A model generated the notes under the pieces. It saw only the letters and a list, made by a program, of their open reading frames with translations, did not search any database and was not told where the DNA came from. The translations under genes were made by a program, and so were the position numbers. Source: DASRQK01 sp964436635 (GTDB lineage: Bacteria > Bacteroidota > Bacteroidia > Sphingobacteriales > Sphingobacteriaceae). From it: a stretch of 39,556 nt of DNA. Shown here piece by piece: positions 8,240-16,773 of the stretch (positions are counted from its first letter, which is position 1; every line of letters starts with the position of its first letter). The stretch lies in the NCBI GenBank assembly GCA_964436635.1, contig CAYTDM010000021.1:1-39556 (forward strand), given 5' to 3'.

Positions 8240-10804
8240 TTATTCAACACGAATCGTTTTGGTCACACGACCAATGCGTCCATTCATATCCACCCCTTCG
8301 ATAATAAGCAAATACAGTCCCGGAGCATCTGCTGCATAAAATTCAAAATTAAACGCACCTTGTTCATCGCTGATAATATTTGGTTCCCAATGAATGGTCG
8401 AGCGCAAATCACGTACATGGCTTTGATTAGTAGTGTTCATGCTGTAATTAGGCGCATAGAAGGTTCTTGCTATCGTAAATCCTCGCGCTACCGTTCTTTT
8501 GGTATCAAACACCGGTTCCTTTTTCGCATCGAGTAACAAGTCCCCCGTTTTCGTGGTAATGATTAAAACACCTGCAAAACCCTTTGTACCATACACACCG
8601 ATCATACCTGGACTTTTTAAGACTTCAATGGAAGCTACTTCATTAGGTGTTAAAAACAAAAGCGGTGATTCTTGCGCCTCCGCGCCAAATTCCATACCAT
8701 CCACAATCACTAACATGCGTGGTCCCCCGCCTCCATTTGCGGCAGCTCCAGTAGTAAACATATTACTCATTAGATGTGGCCAGCCTTGATTCATCATAAC
8801 GCCTGGCAACTTACCATACAAACAATTCGCTAAATTAATGCAGTTCTCTAAATCGTACATGGTAATTACGTGGTCGGCATTCCCAGGACCGTTAAAGTTA
8901 GAGGAATGCTTAGTCACTTCCTTCACTCTAGCCAGCGTCCTATCTACGACCACCTCTTCCAACACATTCACCTTAGACTTCATTCCTTGTGTGATCCAAC
9001 TTTGATATTCCTCTTCTGCGTGTTGAGCATACGTATTCGTATTCACTTTAAACCCTTCGGCAGCTTGATAAGCACTTCGATCGGTGCCTTTTGGTAAAGT
9101 AAATTGATCGAACAAATGCAACATAACATTGTTTTTCCTACGTGCAGATTTGGCATGCACCATAAACAAAACCCCGTCTTCAAATAGCAAATCATTAAAT
9201 TCAAAGTGTCCGTTTTCATCTACCGTGGTGGTTAACATCAAGCCATCGTTTCCAATAGCCATCAAAATGACTTCAGCATCATTCACTACTGTTCTGCCAT
9301 TTAAAGTGGTTACCTTCCCTTGAATATTTAAAGATTTTTCAGCCGAAAAACGGATCGTTTGTGCAGGGTCTACTTGCATGCTTGCCCAGTCAATTTTCGT
9401 CCATGCTTGCGTCAACAATAAAGCATCCAACATATCCTCTGCTTTTTCTTGATTTGGGTCAAAATACTGCGCTGGATTTTCCACATGTCCTTGAATATAC
9501 GGGGACAATAATAACGAAGTAAATATATTCCAAGATAAGTCTCGTTCTTGAATACCTAATTTTGACAAATCAATCACAGCAGCAGATAAGGACGCCATGC
9601 GATTCGTGTCTTGCGCCATACCAACTGTGGCTCCTACCTCAACTAAATTTCTAGACCCTACCTTTTCTGGAAGAGAAGAAATCTTGATCGGCAATACCTG
9701 TTGGGCCACCCGATTAAAAACCGCTCGTTCTACCATCGGACGGAAATCCTCATTCAATATACTTACTTGCACCACCCCAAATGGCATGGCATGCTTCGGT
9801 AGAATAAAAGAATGTTTGCTTTGCGTGAGCGCCCTTCTTTCCGCATAAAACACCGCTCCATCTTGCTGTACGACGACATTAACAGCTTGCTGATTCAACA
9901 AATCTGGAGAAGATAAAATATCCACGATGAACTGATTCTCATTAGCATTGATGACACTCACTGTAAGACCAGTGCTTGAAACATCAGGCAAACGCACTTC
10001 ACGCGTTGAGCCATCGGTAAAACGCAACTTTGCTGTATACGTTTCATTGGCCATTGGAGTCACTAAAAAACTACCCATGCCCGTGGCAAAACTTTTAAAA
10101 TCTACTACTTTTTCACCGCGGCTATTGTGCACTTCTCCTTCCACCACTACCCCTAAACCGTCCACACCCAGGGCTTTCACACCCACCATATTTTCATGTC
10201 CAGCTAAGAAAACACCTCCTTCAGGGAAGAACTGAACAGCTGTTCCATTCGAACTCGCGTCGCTGTTATTTCCTTTGGCTGCATTTCTACGTTGTTCCCG
10301 ATTACTTTCTGCACGAGATTGAATAGCTTCCGAACGATCCAGATCAGCTATTTGGCCATCGAGAATTTGAATGGATTGCTCAAAGAGGGCGAAATCATCA
10401 AAATTCCGCATCCACTGGGTATAAGCCCTAAGGGTATACGAACCCCCACTTAGGGTATCGGGTAAAGCAAAATCGGACATTCCCACCCCTGAAACTACTG
10501 GTACGGTTTTTCGGTCCACTATTTCAGTCCGATCATTCAATAATTCAATGTACAATACATTGCTCCAGGCCGATAATTTGTTTTCTGGTCCGACCACCAA
10601 ATAGGATTTAATCCATATATCATCTCCAGCAGCATAGAAAGGTTTATCTATATGTAAATGGACCCGTTCTCGTGCATTTTCCCAACTGTTAACGGTTAAT
10701 TTTTCAACAAAATTATTTAAATTAGTTTTTTGTGCGAACGAATTTCCGATCGACAACACAAAACAAAGCACAAATACATACAAAAAATGCAGAGCAGCCC
10801 TCAT
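8240..10804 (-). CDS. MG2-like secreted protein with a TonB-receptor plug domain and no barrel
   Basis: I choose the ATG at 10804 (854 residues) because it begins the signal peptide directly ('MRAALHFLYVFVLC ... SFAQ'); the frame is open to 10849. The N-terminal half has macroglobulin MG2-type features: 'RVHLHIDKPFYAAGDDIWIKSY', 'SNVLYIELLND', then 'DTLSGGSYTLRAYTQWMR'. The middle contains a carboxypeptidase-regulatory-like stretch ('SLNIQGKVTTLNGRTVVND'). Near the C-terminus is a SusC/RagA-like plug segment ('MLVIVDGMEFG', 'PNEVASIEVLKSPGMIGVYG', 'GFAGVLIITTKTG'). The outer-membrane beta-barrel that normally follows a plug is missing; the gene ends about 120 residues later. This architecture recurs in Bacteroidota and its function is not known. 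It is monocistronic, with its own terminator. Confidence 0.82.
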   Translation of the reverse strand: MRAALHFLYVFVLCFVLSIGNSFAQKTNLNNFVEKLTVNSWENARERVHLHIDKPFYAAGDDIWIKSYLVVGPENKLSAWSNVLYIELLNDRTEIVDRKTVPVVSGVGMSDFALPDTLSGGSYTLRAYTQWMRNFDDFALFEQSIQILDGQIADLDRSEAIQSRAESNREQRRNAAKGNNSDASSNGTAVQFFPEGGVFLAGHENMVGVKALGVDGLGVVVEGEVHNSRGEKVVDFKSFATGMGSFLVTPMANETYTAKLRFTDGSTREVRLPDVSSTGLTVSVINANENQFIVDILSSPDLLNQQAVNVVVQQDGAVFYAERRALTQSKHSFILPKHAMPFGVVQVSILNEDFRPMVERAVFNRVAQQVLPIKISSLPEKVGSRNLVEVGATVGMAQDTNRMASLSAAVIDLSKLGIQERDLSWNIFTSLLLSPYIQGHVENPAQYFDPNQEKAEDMLDALLLTQAWTKIDWASMQVDPAQTIRFSAEKSLNIQGKVTTLNGRTVVNDAEVILMAIGNDGLMLTTTVDENGHFEFNDLLFEDGVLFMVHAKSARRKNNVMLHLFDQFTLPKGTDRSAYQAAEGFKVNTNTYAQHAEEEYQSWITQGMKSKVNVLEEVVVDRTLARVKEVTKHSSNFNGPGNADHVITMYDLENCINLANCLYGKLPGVMMNQGWPHLMSNMFTTGAAANGGGGPRMLVIVDGMEFGAEAQESPLLFLTPNEVASIEVLKSPGMIGVYGTKGFAGVLIITTKTGDLLLDAKKEPVFDTKRTVARGFTIARTFYAPNYSMNTTNQSHVRDLRSTIHWEPNIISDEQGAFNFEFYAADAPGLYLLIIEGVDMNGRIGRVTKTIRVE

Positions 10805-10935
10805 AAATAGCGAATTTAAATTGGTTTTTACGTGTAGAATGGTGTACATTTAACCCATTCACACTAATTAGTTCAAAATATTGACTGGTTAAACGAATAA
10901 AGGTTTAATACATTGTGAAAAAAATGTTGTAAAAG

Positions 10936-12000
10936 ATGATAAAAAAACAAATACCGAATCAAATCATCAGCCAAATCGTCCTGATTAGCGTCATTGTATT
11001 CTCTTGTTTAGTCATATTCACCAACCTCAGGTATTACCTGCCTGGATTTTTAGGTGCCATCACCTTATACATCGTTTTTAGAAGCAGCTACCACCGATTA
11101 ACGGATGTTAAAAAATGGAATCGTTCACTAACCAGCGCGCTATTTATCATTCTTTCCATCGTATTTATCGTTTTTCCTTTGTGGGGATTAATCGATTACA
11201 TTGCTCCGCAAATCAGCACCTTAGTGGGAAACACCGATCAAATCGTATTAAAATTTAATGAGGTGAAGGAGTACATGAAAGATAAACCCATTTTAAAAGA
11301 AATCGATCTATCTGACGAGCGCCTTACCCAGTTTCTTCAAGGTCTCACTAAATACCTTCCAAGGATCTTAAATTCTGTGGCAGAACTCCTTATTAACACC
11401 TTGGTAGCCTTTTTTGTACTGTATTTTATGCAAGTCCATAATAAAAAAATGGAACGCGCCATCGATGAGATTTTTCCCTTTTCAACCAGAAGCAAGCAAG
11501 AAATATGGGAAGATGTGAATCACATGGTGCGAACGAATGCCATCGGCATTCCGATTTTAGGAATTTTCCAAGGTTTTGTCGCTGTGTTTGGTTACTGGTG
11601 GTTCGACGTACCTAATCCCATTTTATGGGGGATCGTAACTGGAGTCGCTACCATTATTCCGGTTTTAGGCACGATGGCAGTATACATTCCGATTTGCATA
11701 GTGGCATTTGCTACAAGCCCCTTTAATCAGGCCATTTTACTAACCTTATATTGCTTTTTCTTAGTGGGTGGGATCGATAACATCCTCCGCTTTTCGATAC
11801 TAAAAACCTTAGGTAACGTGCCTCCACTCATCACCGTATTTGGTGTATTATTAGGATTAAATCTGTTCGGAATGCTGGGCTTAATCTTCGGACCCCTAAT
11901 TATTTCCGCTGTAGGAGTGTTGTTTAAAGTGTATAAAAACGAATACGGAAGCATTCGAAAACCAAGTCCCCTAACTAAACAAGCACCCCCCAAGGAATAG
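10936..12000 (+). CDS. AI-2E family permease (PF01594)
   Basis: A 354-residue integral membrane protein with about eight hydrophobic segments. The family pattern is clear: two N-terminal helices, a third pair ('FIILSIVFIVFPLWGLIDYI'), a soluble stretch of about 90 residues, then 'LINTLVAFFVLYFMQ', 'GIPILGIFQGFVAVFGYWWF', 'PNPILWGIVTGVATIIPVLG' and the C-terminal 'GMLGLIFGPLIIS' signature. Members export autoinducer-2 or act as Na+/H+ antiporters, depending on the protein; the sequence does not tell which. It is divergent from the MG2/plug gene and convergent with the TPR kinase. Confidence 0.93.
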   Translation: MIKKQIPNQIISQIVLISVIVFSCLVIFTNLRYYLPGFLGAITLYIVFRSSYHRLTDVKKWNRSLTSALFIILSIVFIVFPLWGLIDYIAPQISTLVGNTDQIVLKFNEVKEYMKDKPILKEIDLSDERLTQFLQGLTKYLPRILNSVAELLINTLVAFFVLYFMQVHNKKMERAIDEIFPFSTRSKQEIWEDVNHMVRTNAIGIPILGIFQGFVAVFGYWWFDVPNPILWGIVTGVATIIPVLGTMAVYIPICIVAFATSPFNQAILLTLYCFFLVGGIDNILRFSILKTLGNVPPLITVFGVLLGLNLFGMLGLIFGPLIISAVGVLFKVYKNEYGSIRKPSPLTKQAPPKE

Positions 12001-12045
12001 TTCGCCGCTCTGATTATCAGGGCATGCAAACGGGTACATATGCAT

Positions 12046-12099
12046 TTTATTAGGGTACAAAAATTTATTAGGATGTAAAAATTTATTAAGGAACAAAAA
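12046..12099. repeat. Three 18-bp tandem repeats over the stop codon of the TPR kinase
   Basis: Units 12046-12063, 12064-12081 and 12082-12099 share TTTATTA at the start and AAAAA at the end (for example TTTATTAGGGTACAAAAA). The third unit holds the stop and last codons of the minus-strand kinase gene. Confidence 0.9.
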
Positions 12100-14038
12100 T
12101 AATCAGCGAAGTTCCTCGTCCTACCTTTGAATCGATTTCCAGCTCCCCATTTAACAGTTCCAGGCGATCTCTCATATTTTTCAAACCAAGCCCACTCGCG
12201 TTCCAATCCACTGTAAGCGGATCAAAACCCACTCCATTATCCTCGATAGCCAAAGTAATGCCCGAAGCATCTTGGCTTAGCTGAATGCTCATTTGCGTAG
12301 CCTTGGCATGTTTAATTACATTGTTCACCGATTCCTGAATCACCCGGTATAACATGGTTTCTTTTTGGCTTTCCAAACGATCCTCCAATCCATTCACACT
12401 AAGGATAATGCGAATGACATTTCCGTCTATTTTATTAATAAACTCGCGCACCGCAGACACTAACCCGAATTTCACTAAGGCATTCGGCATCATTTGATGG
12501 GAAATCGATCGCATTTCATCGTAACTGTCAGCCACCATCTTAATGGCATCCTCCACACTCGTCTTGCCAGATATTTCCAAATTCTGCCCGGCTTTTTTGT
12601 TAAACTCCTTCAAATTCAAGAGGGCCGCCGATAGTAATTGGCCGACTCCATCGTGCAAATCTCCAGCGATCCGCCTTCTCTCCTTCTCCTCTGCATCTAA
12701 AACTGCCTTAGTCGTCGCTTCTTGTTGCTTTCTGATTTCTTCCTGCACCCGGGCCTCTTCCTTTAATTTTCTTTGTCTGAATAGCAAATACGCCGTCAGT
12801 CCACCACCAAACAGCAAGAACACTGTCACCAGCAAAAATAAGTTTCGGTTTCTAATTTGTAATTTCTGAATGGCGGCTTCCTGATTTAACAACTCGATTT
12901 GTTGTTCCTTTTTTTCCGTTTGGTACTTCGTTTCCAACTCGTTCGACACCTCGATCACCCGTTGGTTTAACACTTCAGAAGCGTTGAACACGAATAAATC
13001 CATGTAATGGAACACACTGTCCATTTTACCCAAACCCGCATAAGCCGGAATTAATTGATAATACACGTTTCCAATTTTTTCTCTAAACCCGGTCGCCTCA
13101 AAATGCCGTAAACTCGATAACAATAAATTCTTTGCTTGCCCAAAATTACGCAGACGATTGTGGTTAATGGCTAAGGATAAATTTGCGCTTGCGGCATCCG
13201 ACTCGAATTTCTCCCGCTTCCGAATTTCCAAGGCCCGATTAATGTACTCGATGGCCTGTTTATGCTTCCCTTGCTCCGTTAAAATCGACCCCAGATTATT
13301 ATAGGCCGTAGCTTCCACATTGTAATTACCGGACTCCTTCCCGATTTGGACCGCGCGATTATAATAATCGATGCCCGTCAAAGTATCCTTAATCGATAGG
13401 TACACGTTACCCGTTGCGAGGAGCGTATTAGAGAGCTGTTGGCCGTGGTTTTGCTTCGCAAAATAGTCCTCCGCCTTCTTCAAAAACTCCAAGGCTTTAG
13501 GGTAATTGCGTAGCGCAGTATAGGTAATGGCAATGTTCGAATACAGATTCGCCACCACCGACTCATCGCCCTTTTCCTCGTAAAATTTCAAAGATTTTAG
13601 GTAGTATTCCATGGATTTTTCCAAATCCATTTTCCGATAATAGGCCGCACCCAACTTAAAATTCAGCGAAGCGATGCCTTCTGCATCTTCGTCCGCTGAA
13701 CGAATTTCCAACGATTCCTCGTAATGCGATAAAGCCTCGTCCACATCGCCCTTCACAAAATAAATCGCGCCTATATCACTTAAGGATTGTGCGATTAATT
13801 TGCGATCGCCTAAAGCACGCGCCATCTCCAACGCCCGTGCGCCGTAATGAAATGCTGAATCCAAGTTAACGGAATTATAATACCAGGATAAATCGCCGTA
13901 TATCCTCGCCTTTTCCGTTTGAGAAACGTCTTTATTTAATTCAGTTTTCAGCTCCTCGATCTTATCTAAGAGCGGATTTTGAGCATAGGCATTTGCGCAG
14001 CAAAGCAGTGTCAAAAGCAGCAAAGTAAATCGAATCAT
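12086..14038 (-). CDS. TPR-containing sensor histidine kinase (HisKA_3/NarX type)
   Basis: A 650-residue kinase. A signal peptide (residues 1-19, ending 'NAYAQ') leads into an extracytoplasmic tetratricopeptide array (about 35-330, repeated 'ANLYSNIAITYTALRNYPKALEFL'-like units). A coiled stretch and one membrane segment ('LFLLVTVFLLFGGGLTAYLLF', about 395-415) follow, then a HisKA_3 domain with the phosphoacceptor His462 in 'RRIAGDLHDGVGQLLSAALL', and an ATPase domain with 'IQESVNNVIKHAKA' and 'EDNGVGFDP'. Such kinases normally pair with a LuxR/NarL-type regulator, but no regulator gene is adjacent, so this is an orphan in the window. The stop lies in an 18-bp repeat. Confidence 0.93.
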   Translation of the reverse strand: MIRFTLLLLTLLCCANAYAQNPLLDKIEELKTELNKDVSQTEKARIYGDLSWYYNSVNLDSAFHYGARALEMARALGDRKLIAQSLSDIGAIYFVKGDVDEALSHYEESLEIRSADEDAEGIASLNFKLGAAYYRKMDLEKSMEYYLKSLKFYEEKGDESVVANLYSNIAITYTALRNYPKALEFLKKAEDYFAKQNHGQQLSNTLLATGNVYLSIKDTLTGIDYYNRAVQIGKESGNYNVEATAYNNLGSILTEQGKHKQAIEYINRALEIRKREKFESDAASANLSLAINHNRLRNFGQAKNLLLSSLRHFEATGFREKIGNVYYQLIPAYAGLGKMDSVFHYMDLFVFNASEVLNQRVIEVSNELETKYQTEKKEQQIELLNQEAAIQKLQIRNRNLFLLVTVFLLFGGGLTAYLLFRQRKLKEEARVQEEIRKQQEATTKAVLDAEEKERRRIAGDLHDGVGQLLSAALLNLKEFNKKAGQNLEISGKTSVEDAIKMVADSYDEMRSISHQMMPNALVKFGLVSAVREFINKIDGNVIRIILSVNGLEDRLESQKETMLYRVIQESVNNVIKHAKATQMSIQLSQDASGITLAIEDNGVGFDPLTVDWNASGLGLKNMRDRLELLNGELEIDSKVGRGTSLIIFVP

Positions 14039-14230
14039 GTTTACAGTAAGTTAGTTACCTCAAAAGTAATACATAATATCCGAAATATTAAAATAAAATA
14101 TTGGGTTGTAGCGATTTAGCTACGCACATCACATAGCTATAAAATTTCCTTTATTCATAACAGTATTGATTTTCTTCTGAGAGGAAGCTAAAAAGGCTTT
14201 TTAAAGAACGCCCCGAAAACATGCCATTAA

Positions 14231-14595
14231 TTAAGAAATTTTCAAGCCGTTTACACAATTGCTTTCAGGCACTAACAAAGTCACCTCCTCCCCGTTCACC
14301 GCACCTAACACTAAGCATTCGCTCATAAAATTTGCGATTTGTTTGGGAGGGAAATTGACCACCGCCACGACTNNNNNNNNNNNNNNNNNNNNNNNNNNNG
14401 CCCGAGCAGGGTTTCCGGTGTGTATAATTTCGTGATTTGGGCAGAAGTTTTCTTCGTCCCTAACGGTCCAAAATCGATGGTGAGTTTATAGGCCGGTTTT
14501 CTCGCTTCCGCAAACACTTCCGCCTTGATAATCGTCCCGACCCGGATATCGACTTTAGAAAAATCTTCCCAGGTCAACTTGTTATTGTGCTCCAT
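14231..14595 (-). CDS. csaA: CsaA-like tRNA-binding-domain protein, split by an assembly gap
   Basis: The N-terminal 65 residues ('FSKVDIRVGTIIKAEVF', 'ARKPAYKLTIDFG', 'SAQITKLYTPETLLG') match the CsaA family of EMAP/tRNA-binding OB-fold proteins, proposed as secretion-related chaperones. After 27 Ns the minus strand continues with 'VVAVVNFPPKQIANFMSECL', then 'VLGAVNGEEVTLLVP' and a stop at 14231, which is the expected CsaA C-terminus. The two parts are out of frame if exactly 27 bases are missing. In CsaA the residues between the parts are usually just two (Arg-Gln), so the true gap is probably about four bases and the intact protein about 113 residues. The gene is therefore most likely intact in the organism, and the break is an assembly effect. 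Confidence 0.85.
14373..14399. other. Run of 27 N (assembly gap) inside csaA
   Basis: No sequence is given here. Its length is not a reliable estimate of the missing bases, as shown by the frame conflict across it. Confidence 0.99.
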
Positions 14596-14794
14596 TCCTG
14601 CTGCAGTATAAAGTTTTTAAACTTGTTTTATGGGCGCATCGATGACCATCTGAATGGTGATGCATGTTGGTTTCATCGTTTTGAGTTTTAATTGGTTAAA
14701 TAAAATTCATTCTATTAAAATACGAAAATAAATTGAATTTTCCAAATCACCTAAGAATAAACTAAATTTTTTATCAAAAACCCCTTCTTTTCAC

Positions 14795-14826
14795 TTTGAA
14801 TTATACTAATTATTTTAGTATTTTTG
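14795..14826 (+). promoter_or_regulatory. Bacteroidota-type promoter for the 73-residue basic protein gene
   Basis: TTTG (14795-14798), a 20-bp spacer and TATTTTTG (14819-14826) fit TTTG-N19/21-TAnnTTTG exactly. The ATG at 14842 is 16 bp from the end of the -7 element. This rules against the in-frame TTG at 14824, which lies inside the element. Confidence 0.8.
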
Positions 14827-14841
14827 ACTAATCTTTACGCT

Positions 14842-15063
14842 ATGAATAGATTAGAAGAAAAATTGAGCATTTTGGCGAATGCCGCTAAATACGACGTCAG
14901 CTCCACCTCCAACACGTACCGAGACGCTACTGGAATTTACTCATCGAAAAACAGGATTAAAAAGGCGAGCCGATTAAAAAAAACACGCCGACCACAAAAG
15001 ACCAGCCCACCGCAGATCAACCAAAACTTAGAAAAGTTTCTATACCTAAATACTAAAAAATAA
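14842..15063 (+). CDS. Small basic protein with a radical-SAM-repair-like N-terminus
   Basis: Starting from ATG 14842 this is a 73-residue protein. The first 20 residues ('EEKLSILANAAKYDVS') resemble the opening of the putative DNA modification/repair radical SAM proteins that sit beside uracil-DNA-glycosylase-like genes, which usually begin 'EKLxILADAAKYDVSC'. The Cys and all of the radical SAM domain are missing. The remainder is a Lys/Arg/Ser-rich tail ('KNRIKKASRLKKTRRPQK'). It has a good promoter and a terminator of its own, so it may be expressed as a small nucleic-acid-binding protein, or it may be the remnant of the larger gene. The resemblance is from memory of the family and covers a short stretch only. 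Confidence 0.55.
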   Translation: MNRLEEKLSILANAAKYDVSSTSNTYRDATGIYSSKNRIKKASRLKKTRRPQKTSPPQINQNLEKFLYLNTKK

Positions 15064-15100
15064 GTCCCCCCAACACATTCGTCAAGGAGACTTATTTTAT
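15058..15100 (+). terminator. Terminator after the small basic protein gene
   Basis: AAATAAGTC (15058-15066) pairs with GACTTATTT (15089-15097) and is followed by TAT. It overlaps the stop codon at 15061. The T-run is short, so efficiency is uncertain. Confidence 0.6.
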
Positions 15101-15134
15101 AAACTAACAAAAATATAAATCGGTAAACCCGAAC

Positions 15135-15326
15135 TTATTTTTTCAAATCATTTAAGATGCTTTCCACTTCTTCTTTCGATTTCCCTAACTTCTTCTGAAG
15201 CCTTCCTAACAATTCATCTTCTTTCCCTTCCACATATAACAAATCATCATCCGTTAAATCAGCATACTTTTGCTTCACCACTCCTTTTAGCTCGTTCCAG
15301 CGGCCTTTCCATGTTAATTTTTCCAT
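15135..15326 (-). CDS. CsbD family stress-response protein
   Basis: A 63-residue protein with the CsbD signature: 'WKGRWNELKGVVKQKYADLTDDDL' near the start followed by 'VEGKEDELLGRLQKKLGKSKEEVE'. CsbD proteins are small, abundant, general-stress proteins of unknown mechanism. It is a single gene; no clear promoter or terminator motif was found. Confidence 0.93.
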   Translation of the reverse strand: MEKLTWKGRWNELKGVVKQKYADLTDDDLLYVEGKEDELLGRLQKKLGKSKEEVESILNDLKK

Positions 15327-15412
15327 CGTTTTTCAAGTTAAATTGTTAATAATTCTAATTAAATCTCCAACCTGATAAAAACAAGGATTATGCCAAGAAT
15401 TCAAAAGCAGGA

Positions 15413-15895
15413 TTAATTAACTTCCCTTAACACGTCCAAATCCGCCTGATAATCAAACTGAAAGTCTTCATGTAATTTCAAAACTTGCCGCTCGATGAAT
15501 TCGATTTGCTTGAAATAAATAGAAGCCAGAACCGTGTCGGAAGCAAAAGATTTTCGGAAGGATTTCAGCGCTAACGCAAACGCAATTAACAGCTCCACCT
15601 CCGTCTCCTTTTTCCCAGAATAGCGAATGAATTTCTTAAGATTGCGCAGAACTTTACGCACTGATTTATGCCGCTGATAAGTCGGAAAAGGCCGAATCGC
15701 CTTAAACTCCTCCTCCATCATCCCCTTCACTGAAGCTATGTATGTCTCCTCATCCGAAGCCTCGAAAAGCAAATAATGCAGCAGCTCCTTATTATCCTTT
15801 TTAAACTTCGCTAAACGCAAACAGCATTCAATCAGCTCCGCATTCGAACGCTCCTTTAATTCTTTCCGCAACTGTTGTAGAGGGGCCACATTCAT
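15413..15895 (-). CDS. Hypothetical helical protein
   Basis: A 160-residue protein with no recognised family. It has no signal peptide or membrane segment, is charged, and is predicted from its heptad-like pattern to be mostly helical ('LQQLRKELKERSNAELIECCLRLAKFKKDN', in parts; 'VRKVLRNLKKFIRYSGKKETEVELLIAFALALK'). It lies alone between csbD and the LytTR regulator gene. The codon pattern is like that of its neighbours and the start ATG at 15895 is clear. I cannot assign a function. Confidence 0.8.
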   Translation of the reverse strand: MNVAPLQQLRKELKERSNAELIECCLRLAKFKKDNKELLHYLLFEASDEETYIASVKGMMEEEFKAIRPFPTYQRHKSVRKVLRNLKKFIRYSGKKETEVELLIAFALALKSFRKSFASDTVLASIYFKQIEFIERQVLKLHEDFQFDYQADLDVLREVN

Positions 15896-16011
15896 CCTGC
15901 AAGATACCGAAATAGATTTGGTTTTTTAAATTTCCAAAGATCTTCCATAGCAAAGGCGAGAAAATTATTAGCTATGAAGCAGAGTGCTTGTTTTTTGCAC
16001 ATACCAAAAGT

Positions 16012-16761
16012 TTACAAATCCCTATGTAACCACTCGTGCCAAGCCAATTTGAAATCCGCATACCTTTCTTTAGCGATTTTAACCGTTCGAGGTGAATCTA
16101 AAAAGCTCAGAGTCCTGTTAGGCAAACACGTTCTTACTAAACTTAAATTCACTAAGTAAGACCGGTGTACCAAAATAAATCCAGAATATTGCAGCAAATC
16201 TGATAAATCTGAAATTTGATGTCTAGAAAGAATAGGCTCCACTCCATTTCTAAAAATTAGAACATAATTACCTTTAGCCTCTATAAATTGAATGTCAGAT
16301 GTCGATAAAAATGTAATACTCTTTGAATAGGGCGACCTATGTGCGATGTTTTTCACTTTTGTCGGTTTATCCCAAGGAATCAACTCATGAAAACCATATT
16401 TTTTTTTGAGTACCTTCTTTATTGCATAGGCAAGATTAGGAAAAGTAGGCGGTTTTAAAATATAGTCTATCGGATTAAACTTCGAACTCGTTAAAGTGTA
16501 TTGATCGTGCGCTGTTAAAAAAATCACATCGATATCATGTGGCATCACACCGACTAATTCTAAACCAGAAAGTTGAGGCATTTCTATATCCGTAATCAAA
16601 ACATCCACCTTGTTTTTAATTAAAAACTTATAAGCAGCTAAGCTATCTATTTCCGTGCGCACAAGGTCGACATGTGGCATATTATTTAGAATTCCCACTA
16701 CCTGGTCTATAAAAACTTGTTCATCATCCACTACCATGCATGTTATTACCCGCTGAATCAT
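16012..16761 (-). CDS. LytTR-family response regulator of the peptide/acyltransferase-like locus
   Basis: A 249-residue regulator. The receiver domain has the acidic pair in 'CMVVDDEQVF', phosphoacceptor Asp58 in 'VLITDIEMPQLSG', 'IFLTAHDQYT' and Lys in 'YILKPP', so it should be phosphorylatable. The C-terminal LytTR domain has 'FIEAKGNYVLIF', 'FILVHRSYLVNLSLV' and 'VKIAKERYADFK'. It is the last gene of a minus-strand group, 12 bp after a degenerate LytS-type kinase. The four motifs at 19142-19208, with an exact 20-bp period, lie in the divergent control region of the same locus and are the natural candidates for its binding sites; that link is inferred. Confidence 0.92.
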   Translation of the reverse strand: MIQRVITCMVVDDEQVFIDQVVGILNNMPHVDLVRTEIDSLAAYKFLIKNKVDVLITDIEMPQLSGLELVGVMPHDIDVIFLTAHDQYTLTSSKFNPIDYILKPPTFPNLAYAIKKVLKKKYGFHELIPWDKPTKVKNIAHRSPYSKSITFLSTSDIQFIEAKGNYVLIFRNGVEPILSRHQISDLSDLLQYSGFILVHRSYLVNLSLVRTCLPNRTLSFLDSPRTVKIAKERYADFKLAWHEWLHRDL

Positions 16762-16773
16762 AACTTTAATGGT

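Noticed and set aside
10936..12000. AI-2E permease and LytTR genes as one quorum-sensing system
   Set aside because: The permease is a separate transcription unit over 4 kb away from the LytTR operon; family members often have nothing to do with autoinducer-2.
15974..16159. 61-codon plus-strand frame
   Set aside because: Lies antisense over the end of the LytTR regulator gene; a shadow of that gene.
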